A DNA stretch of 64,000 nt from Clarireedia homoeocarpa (Eukaryota > Ascomycota > Leotiomycetes > Helotiales > Rutstroemiaceae): contig LNKV01000046.1 of NCBI GenBank assembly GCA_001465935.1, positions 391,096 to 455,095 on the forward strand, read 5' to 3'. Numbering within the stretch: position 1 is the stretch's first letter; the number at the start of each line of letters is the position of its first letter. The translations under genes and the position numbers were made by a program. Positions 48,385-58,598 of this stretch are shown piece by piece. The notes beneath the pieces are model-generated. The model was not told the DNA's origin. It did no database searches and saw nothing but the letters and a program-made list of their open reading frames with translations.

Positions 48385-48881
48385 CATACATACACACATA
48401 CACACATACATACATACATAAGTTCGTACATGCTGTATGTAGCAGCATCAGCATGCAAGTCAACAAGCTACCCACCTACTCACTTACTGCATATGTCTTC
48501 TTCATTCCCAAGCAAAACCTCCACTACAGTACTTGTACATACACATACACATACACACACAGCACAAACTAAAATCGTCCCGCATCACGCTGGGCACAAA
48601 TACATGAATGAAACTAACTCCTCTTACCAACCTACTACCTACCTACACGGCACCCATTCCTCGTACAGTATAGTACCCTCTTCACCGCATCATCTCACAA
48701 CATGAAACCAATCTCCACCATGCAAGTAAGTATATTCTCCCCTAAGCTATCTACCCACAGCAAGCGAAAAACGTCACAACAACACACATTATCGCCAATG
48801 CTACCCCTCTATGTACCTGTGCGTGCGTGCATGCCCCTCTACTGTATATCCATTCATTCATACATTCATTCAATCATAGTC

Positions 48882-48912
<31 letters not shown>

Positions 48913-50059
48913 TGTAGTTCACAGACCCAAAAAAATGTCTCCCAAGTAAATGTAATCTCCACATCTACACCCACATCTACACCAAAAGGAAATCTATGTG
49001 GAGAAGAAGAAAAAAAAAAATTTTTTTTCTCTCTGCGAGCTGTGCTGTATTCTTTGCGTTTGTCTGTTCTATCTCGCCGAGAGCTACATACATACATATG
49101 ATGGAGCTTTTCTTGCTAGACCTACCCGCTCGAGACAACGAGGAGGTATCCACCACCACTTCCCGCGCGCACACTCTATCTATCTACAGTATCTCTGCTA
49201 CTGTAAGGCTCTCTAGTCTTATGCTTGCTGTTCGTTCGTGCATGACGTTTGCGTTTTCTCTACCTACCTACCTACCTACCTACCTACTCGGATAAATCCA
49301 TCTACCAACCAACTAAACAACCCATCATCCCCTTCTAGCTCCGTTTCACATCCTTCCATACATGACACTAGAACTCGCTGACTAGCTCTTCTAGCCTCCC
49401 ATCTCTCGTCTCCAAGCCATACATACATACATACATACATAGGACGGCACAGTACAGTACAGTAGCAGCAGCAGCAGCTCTGGGTTTTCCACACACACCA
49501 TTCATTCATTACCTACTTACACATACATACCACACCACACATGAAAGAAAAAGCGAGCGAGCGAGCGAGCGTGCATGACTCCCCCCCCCCCCCCCCACCG
49601 CACTAATGCGACGACTTGACGGAGGGAGGTAGGTAGGTAGGTAGGTGGTCGTACATACAGTAGCGCGGAGCACTAGAAGGAGCGTAGAAAAAAGTTTTGT
49701 TCGGGTGCGCCTTCTAGTGCGGATGGAGGAGGCTTTCTGCATGCATGTATGTGTGTGTGTGTATACGTATGCGTGTATGTAGGTGTGTGTGTGTGTGGGC
49801 ATGTGAGCATGTGTTGGGAAGGGGGGGGGGGAGGAAGCATGTGGTTGAGATTCCCGAGGAGAGGAGAGGGACGTGCGGGACGGTGGGAGAGGAGAGGAGA
49901 GGAAAGCTGTGTTAATGGTTTTTTTTTTTTTTTTGTTTCTTGTTTCTGTAGGTTGGTGCGTGTGAGTTTGTGTGGGATGTGGGCTGGTAAGGGGTAGCTA
50001 GCTAGCTGGCAGACGAGAGATATGAAGGAAGCGGTAGGGTAGGGTAGGGTAGGGTTAGA
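48385..50059. repeat. Microsatellite-dense block
   Basis: Within 1.7 kb: CATA (48395-48421), TATG (48885-48916), CTAC (49261-49288), CATA (49419-49441), GAGC (49553-49572), a C run (49578-49597), GTAG (49628-49648), GT (49748-49798), a T run (49919-49934) and GGGTA (50034-50056). Confidence 0.85.
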
Positions 50060-50591
50060 TAGGGTAAGGGCTTGATGGAGAAGGGAGTAGAGAGATACAA
50101 GCTGACAGGCAAACGTTGGTTTCTTACGAGAATGAGTTGATGCGATGCTATGGACAGTAGGACAGGAGCGGAAATCACACTACGGCGCGGGGAGGGGATA
50201 CGGAGGAGGATGGTTTGGTGCACGTGATGAGGAGTTCATCAATAAGGGTTTGGTCTTTCTAACCTGGAGTCATACAGTACATATCGTACTCGGGGGTCTA
50301 GATTGATTATCGTTATCGGTTCTATAAAAATAACTTTAATACTAAATACGAAATACTTGTAATTTCAAGTTTGTCCAATTCTAAATAAACTTTGCGGTTT
50401 CATTTTCATCTTCCTAAACCCACAAAGCGGAAAATAGGAACAAAAGTTCTTCCTCCTATCGTAGCACAGCTTTGGTCTCACAATATATCACTTTCGCAAA
50501 TATCACCATATCTTGTAGCGAGGATAATTGTGATACATCTCCACCTTTGCTGCTTTCGATTTTTGGATATGTCTATTTAACCGGATAAATA

Positions 50592-50835
50592 CTCTCCCCT
50601 CCCAAGAACAAATGTTAAAAAGTGGATTTTTACTACTGAAGTAACCAGGATGCAAACAGAGGGTTTTAACCACTCAAAATAGTCCTTTTTACATCGAAGA
50701 TACCTCGGAGAAACTGAGGAAGGGATCTTAGTTAATGATAGATACAAAACCTTCAATTTTGAGTGGTTAAACCCCCTTGTTTATACCCTCTGTGGCAAAA
50801 CCCACCAAATAACGTTTGTTCTTGGGAGGGGAGAG
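50592..50835. mobile_element. MITE-like palindromic element 1
   Basis: 244 bases flanked by TA on both sides (50590-50591 and 50836-50837). Terminal inverted repeats begin CTCTCCCCTCCCAAGAACAA and match over about 26 bases with one change. Inner arms also pair (GGGTTTTAACCACTCAAAAT against its reverse complement near 50755-50780). No ORF. TA flanks and small size fit a non-autonomous Tc1/mariner-type element. Confidence 0.8.
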
Positions 50836-50870
50836 TATCCCGAGGTGGATATCTGCCTTGGGATATCTTA

Positions 50871-50951
50871 CTATCCCTCCCCATGAATAAAGGTTAATTT
50901 TTTCTACGTCTTGCCACATAAAAACTTAACCTTTATTCATGGGGGGGATAG
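50871..50951. mobile_element. MITE-like palindromic element 2
   Basis: 81 bases flanked by TA (50869-50870 and 50952-50953). Left arm CTATCCCTCCCCATGAATAA and right arm are near-perfect inverted repeats of about 27 bases with a loop of about 27 bases. The ends resemble those of element 1 (CTMTCCCYYCCC). Confidence 0.78.
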
Positions 50952-51066
50952 TATGCCGGTGTCTCGGAAGGAGAAGTAATCCTTCGGGGCAATGGGGCCG
51001 GACGCAAGGGAATACCATTACAATTGAATACAACCGCGGGTGAATTTAGCCTCCAAATTCAGGATA

Positions 51067-52878
51067 TCATTGCATTTCCTTGTTGCCTTCATTCGTAATC
51101 TCATCCACCCTGTTGAGAACAGCCACACCTTCCACATGACCCGTTTGAGGAAAGAAATCGAATCCTCTCAGCGACTCGATACTATACTTCGTTCCATCCG
51201 GCGCCCCTTTAACTAATACACCCACATCTCTCGCTTGTGTGTGCACGTTGCAACTCACATACACAACTCTCCTCGGACCAAACTTCAACAGCTGGTTCAG
51301 GAAATCCTCATCACATCCCTTTCTTGGAGGGTCGATAACAACCACTGTCTCATCTTTCGGATAAGTGACGGATTTGAACAGCTTGGATGCATCGGCGGCC
51401 ATAAAGCTACATCTTGATGCTTCTAGCTTGTTGAGTTCGGCATTTTGTCGTGCGGATATGATTGAGGCGGAGGAAATGTCGATTCCGGTAGAGGATTTGA
51501 AGAGTGATGAGAGGGTTATGGTGAAGAGGCCCGAGCCGGAGTAGGCGTCGATAAGGTATTGTATCTTTGGCGCATCAGGGGGTCCCGGGGGTGGTAGTGC
51601 GTGTTCTCGGATATATTGGGTAAAGACGGGAAGAATGGAGTTATTGTTCTGGAAGAAGGATCCTGCAATGCTTGTAAATACAAACTTATCAATGTACTCG
51701 GTTGCCGTGCCATTGTTATCAGTGATGCAGCTTTTGAGGTCAGTATACTCGGGTGTTGTAAGTTTGATAGTCTCGGGTGGTGTCTCTATTTCTTCTTGCT
51801 CTTTTCCTTCTTCCTTGTATATCCTTTTAGTGCTCTCTCTCAGTAGAATGGTAGCTCCTCTTTGGTATTGATCCAATTTCATGGCAACCATCTTTCTTTC
51901 CCGTTTCAATCCCATTCGGACCGCATCTGTTCCTATAGGACAATCTTCGATATCCAAAGTTTTCCTCTGACCCTTTTGCATGAACCCAATTTCAGGAACT
52001 TCTTCAAACATCGGTTTGATTGCATTTTTCTTATTCGTCTTACTCCTGTACCCTGGTGGTCCATCAAAATGTGGTGTGAGTTTTGTACGATATCCATATT
52101 GTAAAGGGCTTCCAATAGTATCTAGAATTACCGGTACAAGCTCGGGAGGGAGTTGAGAGAAATTATTGTATGCCTTTTGGACAATGGACTTTTTGTGTTC
52201 GAGCTGTGTAGGATAGTCAAGCATTTGGAATTGGCATCCCGAGCACTTGCTGAAGTATTTACAGCTTATGCGACTATCATCTCGAAGTGGTGATGGCTCA
52301 ACCACGGAAATGAAATCTGCCATGGAATAATTCTCTCGTGGGAAATGCGTGATGACCTTCGCCTTCACTATGTCTCCTGGCACACTGAAAGGTACCACAT
52401 ATATTCGATTCGTAGGAGGATGCAGAGCAAGTCCATCTCCGGTTGAAGAGATCTCCACAACTTTCAATTCGATCTCTGAGAAGCGTTCCGGTAGTGGTAG
52501 TTCTTTAGTCGCATCGTTTGCTGCAGAGGCGCTTTCTCCTTCAGGAGCCGCAGTGTCTTCTTGCTCTGGTAGGCTCGCAGATTCTGCATTGTCGTTCTTG
52601 TTCTCAAGATTAGGCGTATCCGAGATTCTCTGCGCAGCAAACAATGCGCGTACGTCGGCCAGCAAGACTTCTTCTGATGATCCTTCCTTCACGGGCTTTT
52701 CTTTTTGCACTTTCTGCCTCTTTGCGCCTCGACCGCCTTGCCATTGTCTCTTCCTGCGATCGGGTCCCTGAGCAGGTCCTGGCGACATACTGGCGATATG
52801 GTAAGGGCCAACAGCTATTGCTCTGCGGAGTGAACTTGAGAATGTAAGCTGCCGGATAGTCCTAGCACAATGAAACAT
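51067..52878 (-). CDS. trm2: tRNA (uracil-5-)-methyltransferase Trm2
   Basis: SAM-dependent enzyme that makes m5U54 (T-loop) in tRNA. Single exon, 603 residues. A TRAM domain lies near residues 120-190 (EIKVVEISSTGDGLALH, VPGDIVKAKV). A cysteine cluster follows (CKYFSKCSGCQFQ), like the iron-sulphur site of RumA relatives. The methyltransferase domain shows DAYSGSGLFTITLS (SAM binding), GIDISSASIISARQNAELN, VVVIDPPRKGCDEDF and the catalytic-Cys motif YVSCNVHTQARDV. The first ATG (52878) adds MFHCARTIRQLTFSSSLRRA, which looks like a mitochondrial presequence. A second ATG at 52788 (MSPGPAQGPDRRKRQ) starts a form with a basic, nucleus-like N-terminus. Two-compartment targeting is inference. Confidence 0.92.
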   Translation of the reverse strand: MFHCARTIRQLTFSSSLRRAIAVGPYHIASMSPGPAQGPDRRKRQWQGGRGAKRQKVQKEKPVKEGSSEEVLLADVRALFAAQRISDTPNLENKNDNAESASLPEQEDTAAPEGESASAANDATKELPLPERFSEIELKVVEISSTGDGLALHPPTNRIYVVPFSVPGDIVKAKVITHFPRENYSMADFISVVEPSPLRDDSRISCKYFSKCSGCQFQMLDYPTQLEHKKSIVQKAYNNFSQLPPELVPVILDTIGSPLQYGYRTKLTPHFDGPPGYRSKTNKKNAIKPMFEEVPEIGFMQKGQRKTLDIEDCPIGTDAVRMGLKRERKMVAMKLDQYQRGATILLRESTKRIYKEEGKEQEEIETPPETIKLTTPEYTDLKSCITDNNGTATEYIDKFVFTSIAGSFFQNNNSILPVFTQYIREHALPPPGPPDAPKIQYLIDAYSGSGLFTITLSSLFKSSTGIDISSASIISARQNAELNKLEASRCSFMAADASKLFKSVTYPKDETVVVIDPPRKGCDEDFLNQLLKFGPRRVVYVSCNVHTQARDVGVLVKGAPDGTKYSIESLRGFDFFPQTGHVEGVAVLNRVDEITNEGNKEMQ

Positions 52879-53399
52879 ATGGGTATGTTTACAATTGGTG
52901 AGCAAGGGACGAGTCAAAATTGTGAGGATGGTAAGAAGGGATTATTTTAGGTCCCGCAACTTTTTTTGTCTTCTCGGCTAGCGCCGATATCTTGTAGCGT
53001 AGCTTTGGATAGTTCTATCCATGCCAGAATTACAGATATCTTCTCCACAGAGAAAGCTCACGTTAAGAATGAACCAACTCAAGTTATCTACATTATGAAA
53101 ATGTGGGCATCGTCTTTGTAAAGCGACCAATTATTGACCACTAATTAGCAATTATACCATAGTATGGAAGACACAGTCCTCTTCAAGCCACTATTCTTCA
53201 ACTTCTCTTCCAACACGCTACCCCGCTATCTTCCAACACGCCACCCCCCTATCTCCCAAAGACCCTGAGCATACACATTATGCTATCGACATTACGCCGC
53301 CGCTGGTGATGTTCTCGTGCCCCTATGTCTTAATTCAAAGACCCGCTCACGGTACCAAATTATCTTCTATCCATTGACATGACGCGACGAACGGTTGCT
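52879..53399. other. Intergenic, trm2 promoter
   Basis: About 520 bases between the trm2 start and the end of the small gene to the right. No gene or repeat recognised. Confidence 0.45.
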
Positions 53400-54011
53400 T
53401 CAGCCCGAGTCCTTACCCTCCTTCTGCCAAATCTTTTTCACTACTCCCGCAACTGAAAATCCACCGAAAAGCCAGTCGTCCGAATGTCTTCCGCAGCTGC
53501 AAGAGATCAAAGTCAGTCTCAACGTCAGAGCTACTCGAAGACGAGTGTCGTAGGCGTATGAACTTCTTTTGAGGAATTTCGATACGCTTGTTCCAGGAAA
53601 TGTCATGTTGGACGGTAAAACTCACGCAGTATACACATTTGTATGCGCGCTATTTGATGAGTGCCGTCTCTTCAACTCATCCTTTTTCTTTCCACCCTTC
53701 CCTCTGCTTTCACTGCCGTTAAAACGCGTTTTCTTATCCACAAACCCCGCGGATCTTGGCCCGTTGTCACTTCTGATTGCTTCTCCATCAGTCTTCCTCC
53801 TCATCAGCATGGAAGGAGTCGGCGATCGCTCTCTTCGTATCGATCGTTGTGAGTCAGACAGGGTTGGTACATCCAATTCTCTTCCTTTTCCCTTATCCAT
53901 GCTTGAGTTCCCATACTCATCCGTTCGCGAATCTTGTGTAGTAATGGAAGGCAATCTCTCGTAGTCTCTCTTCAGCAATGTCTTCGTACTAGTTGATGGA
54001 GATGAAGACAT
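53400..54011 (-). CDS. Small conserved fungal protein with C-terminal GRHSDDWLFGGFS motif
   Basis: Two exons, 53626-54011 and 53400-53496 (intron 53497-53625, GTGAGT..TTGCAG), give 160 residues. The splice restores HTNVYTACGRHSDDWLFGGFS. The N-terminal 110 residues are Ser/Arg/Lys-rich and likely disordered (MSSSPSTSTKTLLKRDYERL, MDKGKGREL, SIRRERSPTPSMLMRR). The compact C-terminal piece CGRHSDDWLFGGFSVAGVVKK looks like the conserved part. No catalytic motif. I have a memory of similar tails in other ascomycete proteins but cannot name the family. Confidence 0.7.
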
Positions 54012-55385
54012 GCTGTCAACCTAGGAGGAAGAGACGAATCTAAAAGTATGAAGTTTAGTACAGCAATATCTGCGTGCAGTACGCGGTGCGGGGTATTGTA
54101 CAAATTGCCAACTGTGCCAGCAGAGGTTTTCTGTCATCAAATTGAGTTTGCACTTTTGGGAGGTGAAGCTGTTATTTATATGCCGGAAGTTCTGATACTT
54201 TTACCTAAGTAGAGAAATCCAGTCCACATTCCATAACGTATTTGGATGGGAACTTCTGCACGCGTTTGCCGAATGAGGGACTTGGGGGCTTGATGGCACT
54301 CTTTATCTACTCGGCGAACGAGGCAACCTCGAATTGCAACCCAGTTCGCTATCGTCACAAGCATGGTAAGGCTGACCCGGCATGCATATTCCGGAATGCT
54401 CAGAGACAGTGATTGGACAATGCATGCGGGGACGACTAGGATTACCCGGTGCGCACATGGTACGATCCGTATGTGATCGATGTTTCGATAAACGTAATCA
54501 AAGACGAAGACGCCTCAAATAGTACATTTGGTTAAGCAGTGAAGTCCTTGGAATTCGCTCTGTAGCGGATGCTACTGCCGGTCGAGTCGATCTGAGTTAC
54601 CCTACGGCTCGGCAATATTTTGTTCCTGTATGCTTGTCCCGACTAAGTTGAGGTACCTGGTCATGAGTTTGGATCTCCCTGACATGCTATCTACAAGATG
54701 TCCGGCCGGCTTCACGTAGAATGGATTATCGGATAGGTTTCATCTTCTCATCGTTAGCCCTTGCAAAAACAACCATCTCTCGGAAACCCGCCTATACCTT
54801 TTCAAAATCCTCCATCGGGTGAAGGGAGAGGACACAGTGGAAGAGACTCCAGGCGCGTGGGGGCGATCACTTGAAAATATTGAACATGGTTCCTCTCTTC
54901 CTATCATAATCTTTCAAGATAAGGACTACATCATCATGCGCCGTAGCAACATTACACACATCGACACACTCTCTTGGATGCCAGACAGTATTTAAGACTT
55001 GAAGGAGAATCTAATCACCTTGAGATTCCCGCTGAGTATCCAAAAGTATAACTTAGGATTGCACCATAACTATCGAACTTGACATGTGTTGGTTAATCAT
55101 TGGTCTTTCATTGAAGGATGTTGAGAGGACAAATCGAGATAATAGTTGGAGTATGATGGAATGTGAATCATGACCTAAGCAGTGTATGGTGCTAGATTGT
55201 TCAAGTAACTTAAAATGTCATTTCCTGGTATTTGATAAACTGCTGGGGTGCTGCATATGCGTGCCTACTATCCTATGGTATCCTATCCTATCCTATCCTA
55301 TCCTAATACAAAATACCGTAACGACACGGGTATAGCCTAGTGCAGTTACCTCCATCCAGCGTTACGGCCCAACTCATCCTCCTCC
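54012..55385. other. Intergenic, 1.4 kb
   Basis: No gene recognised. A CCTAT pentamer run is at about 55267-55301, close to the 3' end of the next gene. Confidence 0.45.
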
Positions 55386-57923
55386 CTACTCCTCCTCATC
55401 ATCCGAATCCCCCACCTCTCCCCTCGTTCTCCCCCACCCCGGCGGCCCCATAACCTCCCTCTCCACCAAACTATCCTGCTCCCGCATAAGCTGCGTCGCG
55501 GTAATCATTTGCGAAGATCGAATCAGCGAGGACGGTAGCGGTGGCGTCGAAGACGGCCCGTGGTATTGCTCTCCATCGCTATCTCCTGTGCGGTGTAGAT
55601 GAGGCAGTTGGTCTGAGGAAATCCGAGGAGAGGAAGATGAGGTAATGTATTTGGGCGGTGATTCGGGTATTATGTCTGGAAGGGGAGGGGAGTCATGACG
55701 AGAGTGCGGGGGATGGTGGTAGGTGGTTTGTGATGAGGTTATGGTTTGCGTTTGGGTGTAGTCGACGGTGGTGGCTTGGGAGGGATGAGCGAGGTGGTCT
55801 GATGGAGGATGGGGAGCAGTGGCAGTTGGGTATTTTGCTTTTGGAGTGGACATAGATGATGGGAGGGCAGGCGGGGAAGAGGGGGGCATCTGGGTGAATT
55901 GTTGAATGTTGTTGCTGATCTGTTCTTCCACTTCTTGCGAGTCTGTGCTCGATGAACCAGCATTCGCTTGGGCAGGAGATCCCGTAGAGGAATCTGATGT
56001 GGGAGCTGCTTGTGTGAATATTGGCGGCATGAGGTTTGCTATCAACTCTCCAAGTACCGCTGGTGGCACTCTCATGTATCGCTGGGGTGCCGCTTTGAAC
56101 CATTGTCTCTTGAGCAACTCCTCATAGCTGATCGGATTCGCAAGCTCATATAACTCGAGGATCTCATATGCTACCTTAGAACGTGTCTTCCCGTCGTTAA
56201 ACTCACTATTGCCCAGTCCTTCCGCATTCGTAATTTCTCCTGGTCGTTTGGTTGAACTTATTACAGCCATATGTGTGAGACGTCCGAGGGGCTTCGTCTG
56301 ATACATCCAGATGCGCGAGGCAGTCGGAGGAAACTCGTATGCTCTGAACTCATGATCTTTTTTACGGGCAATGATATCCTGAACATGTGTATGGTAAATG
56401 GAGATGAAAACATCTGAGCCATCTGAACGAGGCGCCATAGCCTCGAGTTGTTGGGTAGAGAGCCGTTGGCTTTCTTGGAATTGGCTTTGGATGTATGATG
56501 CTGCTTGACTTTTATCATGAGGCATATCGTCAGATGCAGGTTCACTACCCGATGGAGTTTTGTTAAGGGAGCTCAAGCTCGATGAACTCATGATCCGTTC
56601 GACTTCAACCTGCGTATCCATACCGATACCACCATAACATGCTTCCGGCTGTTCTGCAGCATCCACAGTTTTGTGTAGGTATCTTGCATTTTCGTCGTTC
56701 TGTGAATCTTCGACAATCGACTCTTGGTCATCCACTGGGTCTGTTATGACCACTACTTCACGCTCCACCTCAACATCTCTAACGACTTGTGATTCTTCAC
56801 CCTCCTCCTCCTCCTCCTCTTCCTCGGCATCGGAATCTAGGACTTCATACCTTGGACTACCAGCTGCTGGAATTGCGCTAGGTGTCAACGTAGGGGAAAA
56901 TTCTCGCTGGGTCCACGTCTCCCGCTTGATGGGAGTTTCCTCCTCTACAATTTCTTGCGTGGGATCTGGAATCGCGAATCTAACCGTTTTTGTCGGGCTT
57001 GAACGTTTTGAAGGGGTGCAAAGCGCTTGAGTCTCGTCATTCATATTTTCGTATGTATCCTCAATTTTTAGAGTAGGAAGCTTTGCGGGCGTAGTTGGCT
57101 TTTGAGGAGTACGCAAGATTTGACTTTCATCAGTTCCAGTGTCATACCTATCTTCAACTTTCAGCCTCGGTACCCTCACCGGACTGAGAGTTTTCTTAGA
57201 CGAGATCGAGAAAGGAATAGCAGCATTAGCAGACATCTCTTTGAGAGGCGATCTTTTCCGCGTAGATCCCCCAAATTGACCTGATATTGGTGTAGCCGGT
57301 GATTGTGATGATGGTATCTCAAGCACTCTTTTGCGTGCAGGTGTTTGAGGAAGTTTTGTGGGTTCGCGTTTAGGAGAGTCTCTAGCAACTTGGAGCTTTC
57401 GGGAACTTCGTCGACGTCGAGGGACTTCCGGAGAACTAGTTACAGGCAAGTCGTAAATAGAGTCATCCGCTGCGGGCTCGGTAGAGAAACTCCAGTCAAG
57501 CTGTGTAATCGTCTGCGTCTGGTAGTTCGGAGTCGCCCTCTCATCACCCATAGTCCTTCTCCTGTTCTTCCCTTTGCCGCCCTTCTTTTCAAGGTCTCTA
57601 GGTTCACTATCCAATGTTCTCCGTCGTTTCGTCTTTCGTTTTGATTCCTCCTCGTCATACGCTCCATCGCCTTCTAGTATATTCTCCTCATTTTCTTCTT
57701 CCGAGTCCAGTAATTCCACATCTTCCGCTTCGTGCAGTTTCACCCAATCCATCTGTGTGAGCGTATCCTGCCTGCCGCGACTAGATCCGGCTTTCCCTCC
57801 ATAGCTTTTCGTTGGGTGCTTCTTCTTTAATGGTAGAGTACTTTGGACTAATGGCGTCACAGCTTTATAAACACGATTTGCCGGTGCGCTGCCTTTAGAT
57901 TTCGATTTCTGTCGTGGAGGCAT
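55386..57923 (-). CDS. Large disordered protein with ASCH/EVE-like domain
   Basis: Single exon, 845 residues, probably nuclear. The start MPPRQKSKSKG was chosen because the upstream extension is non-ATG-initiated. Residues 1-500 are low-complexity, basic and acidic in turn. They contain two copies of T-[LI]-TQ-[ML]-DW (DTLTQMDW and QTITQLDW), two related modules (VPRLKVEDRYDTGTDESQIL and LPTLKIEDTYENMNDETQAL), and an uninterrupted acidic run. A folded domain at about residues 510-640 has DVFISIYHTHVQDIIARKKD, HEFRAYEFPPTASRIWMYQT, LTHMAVISSTKRPGEI and VAYEILELYELANPISYEEL. This fits an ASCH/EVE-type PUA-like fold that may bind modified bases or RNA (inference). The C-terminus is Ser/Pro/Thr-rich. 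The architecture suggests a chromatin or genome-maintenance role, unproven. Confidence 0.75.
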   Translation of the reverse strand: MPPRQKSKSKGSAPANRVYKAVTPLVQSTLPLKKKHPTKSYGGKAGSSRGRQDTLTQMDWVKLHEAEDVELLDSEEENEENILEGDGAYDEEESKRKTKRRRTLDSEPRDLEKKGGKGKNRRRTMGDERATPNYQTQTITQLDWSFSTEPAADDSIYDLPVTSSPEVPRRRRSSRKLQVARDSPKREPTKLPQTPARKRVLEIPSSQSPATPISGQFGGSTRKRSPLKEMSANAAIPFSISSKKTLSPVRVPRLKVEDRYDTGTDESQILRTPQKPTTPAKLPTLKIEDTYENMNDETQALCTPSKRSSPTKTVRFAIPDPTQEIVEEETPIKRETWTQREFSPTLTPSAIPAAGSPRYEVLDSDAEEEEEEEEGEESQVVRDVEVEREVVVITDPVDDQESIVEDSQNDENARYLHKTVDAAEQPEACYGGIGMDTQVEVERIMSSSSLSSLNKTPSGSEPASDDMPHDKSQAASYIQSQFQESQRLSTQQLEAMAPRSDGSDVFISIYHTHVQDIIARKKDHEFRAYEFPPTASRIWMYQTKPLGRLTHMAVISSTKRPGEITNAEGLGNSEFNDGKTRSKVAYEILELYELANPISYEELLKRQWFKAAPQRYMRVPPAVLGELIANLMPPIFTQAAPTSDSSTGSPAQANAGSSSTDSQEVEEQISNNIQQFTQMPPSSPPALPSSMSTPKAKYPTATAPHPPSDHLAHPSQATTVDYTQTQTITSSQTTYHHPPHSRHDSPPLPDIIPESPPKYITSSSSPRISSDQLPHLHRTGDSDGEQYHGPSSTPPLPSSLIRSSQMITATQLMREQDSLVEREVMGPPGWGRTRGEVGDSDDEEE

Positions 57924-58598
57924 TGTGTGTGTTGAGATGAGAAGGTATAGGAACAGTACAAAAACCGAAAACCAGATAGTTAACGAAACGCGAGTGCCAC
58001 GACGCGCGCGCTGAGGAAAGAACAAAACGCGTCGCTACGCGATTCCAGGTTCTTATCGCTTATCGATTATCTACCCCACTTATTATGCATTGTGACATCA
58101 TCTTCGCAACAGGTGTTTGTTCTGGCAACATAATGGGTTTGCAATACATAGCCCCCCATGGGGAGGAGGGCTCGGGAGGCACAAGACTGAATAGGACTAA
58201 ATCATTGATTTAAAGATCTGTGTTACCTCTGTTGATTCGATTAAGACGTGCAACAAAAGTATTCTAGGTGCTTAGCGTGGGTCTTTGAAGCGTCGGGTTA
58301 GTTAGAAAAAAAGGGGGTGTTCAACAGATTTAGCGGTGTAGTGAGGTCCTCATAAAGGAGTTGTTCTAGGTACCGGATACTCCGCCAATTAGACATTCTG
58401 GGTGGTTCCTGCATATTATTATAGCTAACATATTCGCATTGTGCTATCCAATATATTATGTCATTGCTTGAGCCTCTCTTTTCCGTTCCCATTCGTTATC
58501 ATGTACATTTGAACCCTTGCCCCTTTAAGAATAACAATCTCCCATCACCATCTTGCGCCTCTGAAAACTTCTATGCCACTTCCTCGAAACCTGTTGGA
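57924..58598. other. Intergenic between ASCH-like and adh genes
   Basis: 675 bases with the promoter of the ASCH-like gene and the adh 3' flank. No gene recognised. Confidence 0.45.

Larger units (their letters stand above)
43374..50591. other. 7.2 kb gene desert, right part
   Basis: Upstream side of the small serine-rich gene. No supported gene. Dense simple repeats, many TACAGTA/TACTGTA heptamers, and a 105-bp tandem duplication. It may hold a long promoter, a long 5' leader or non-coding transcripts, none provable here. Confidence 0.6.
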
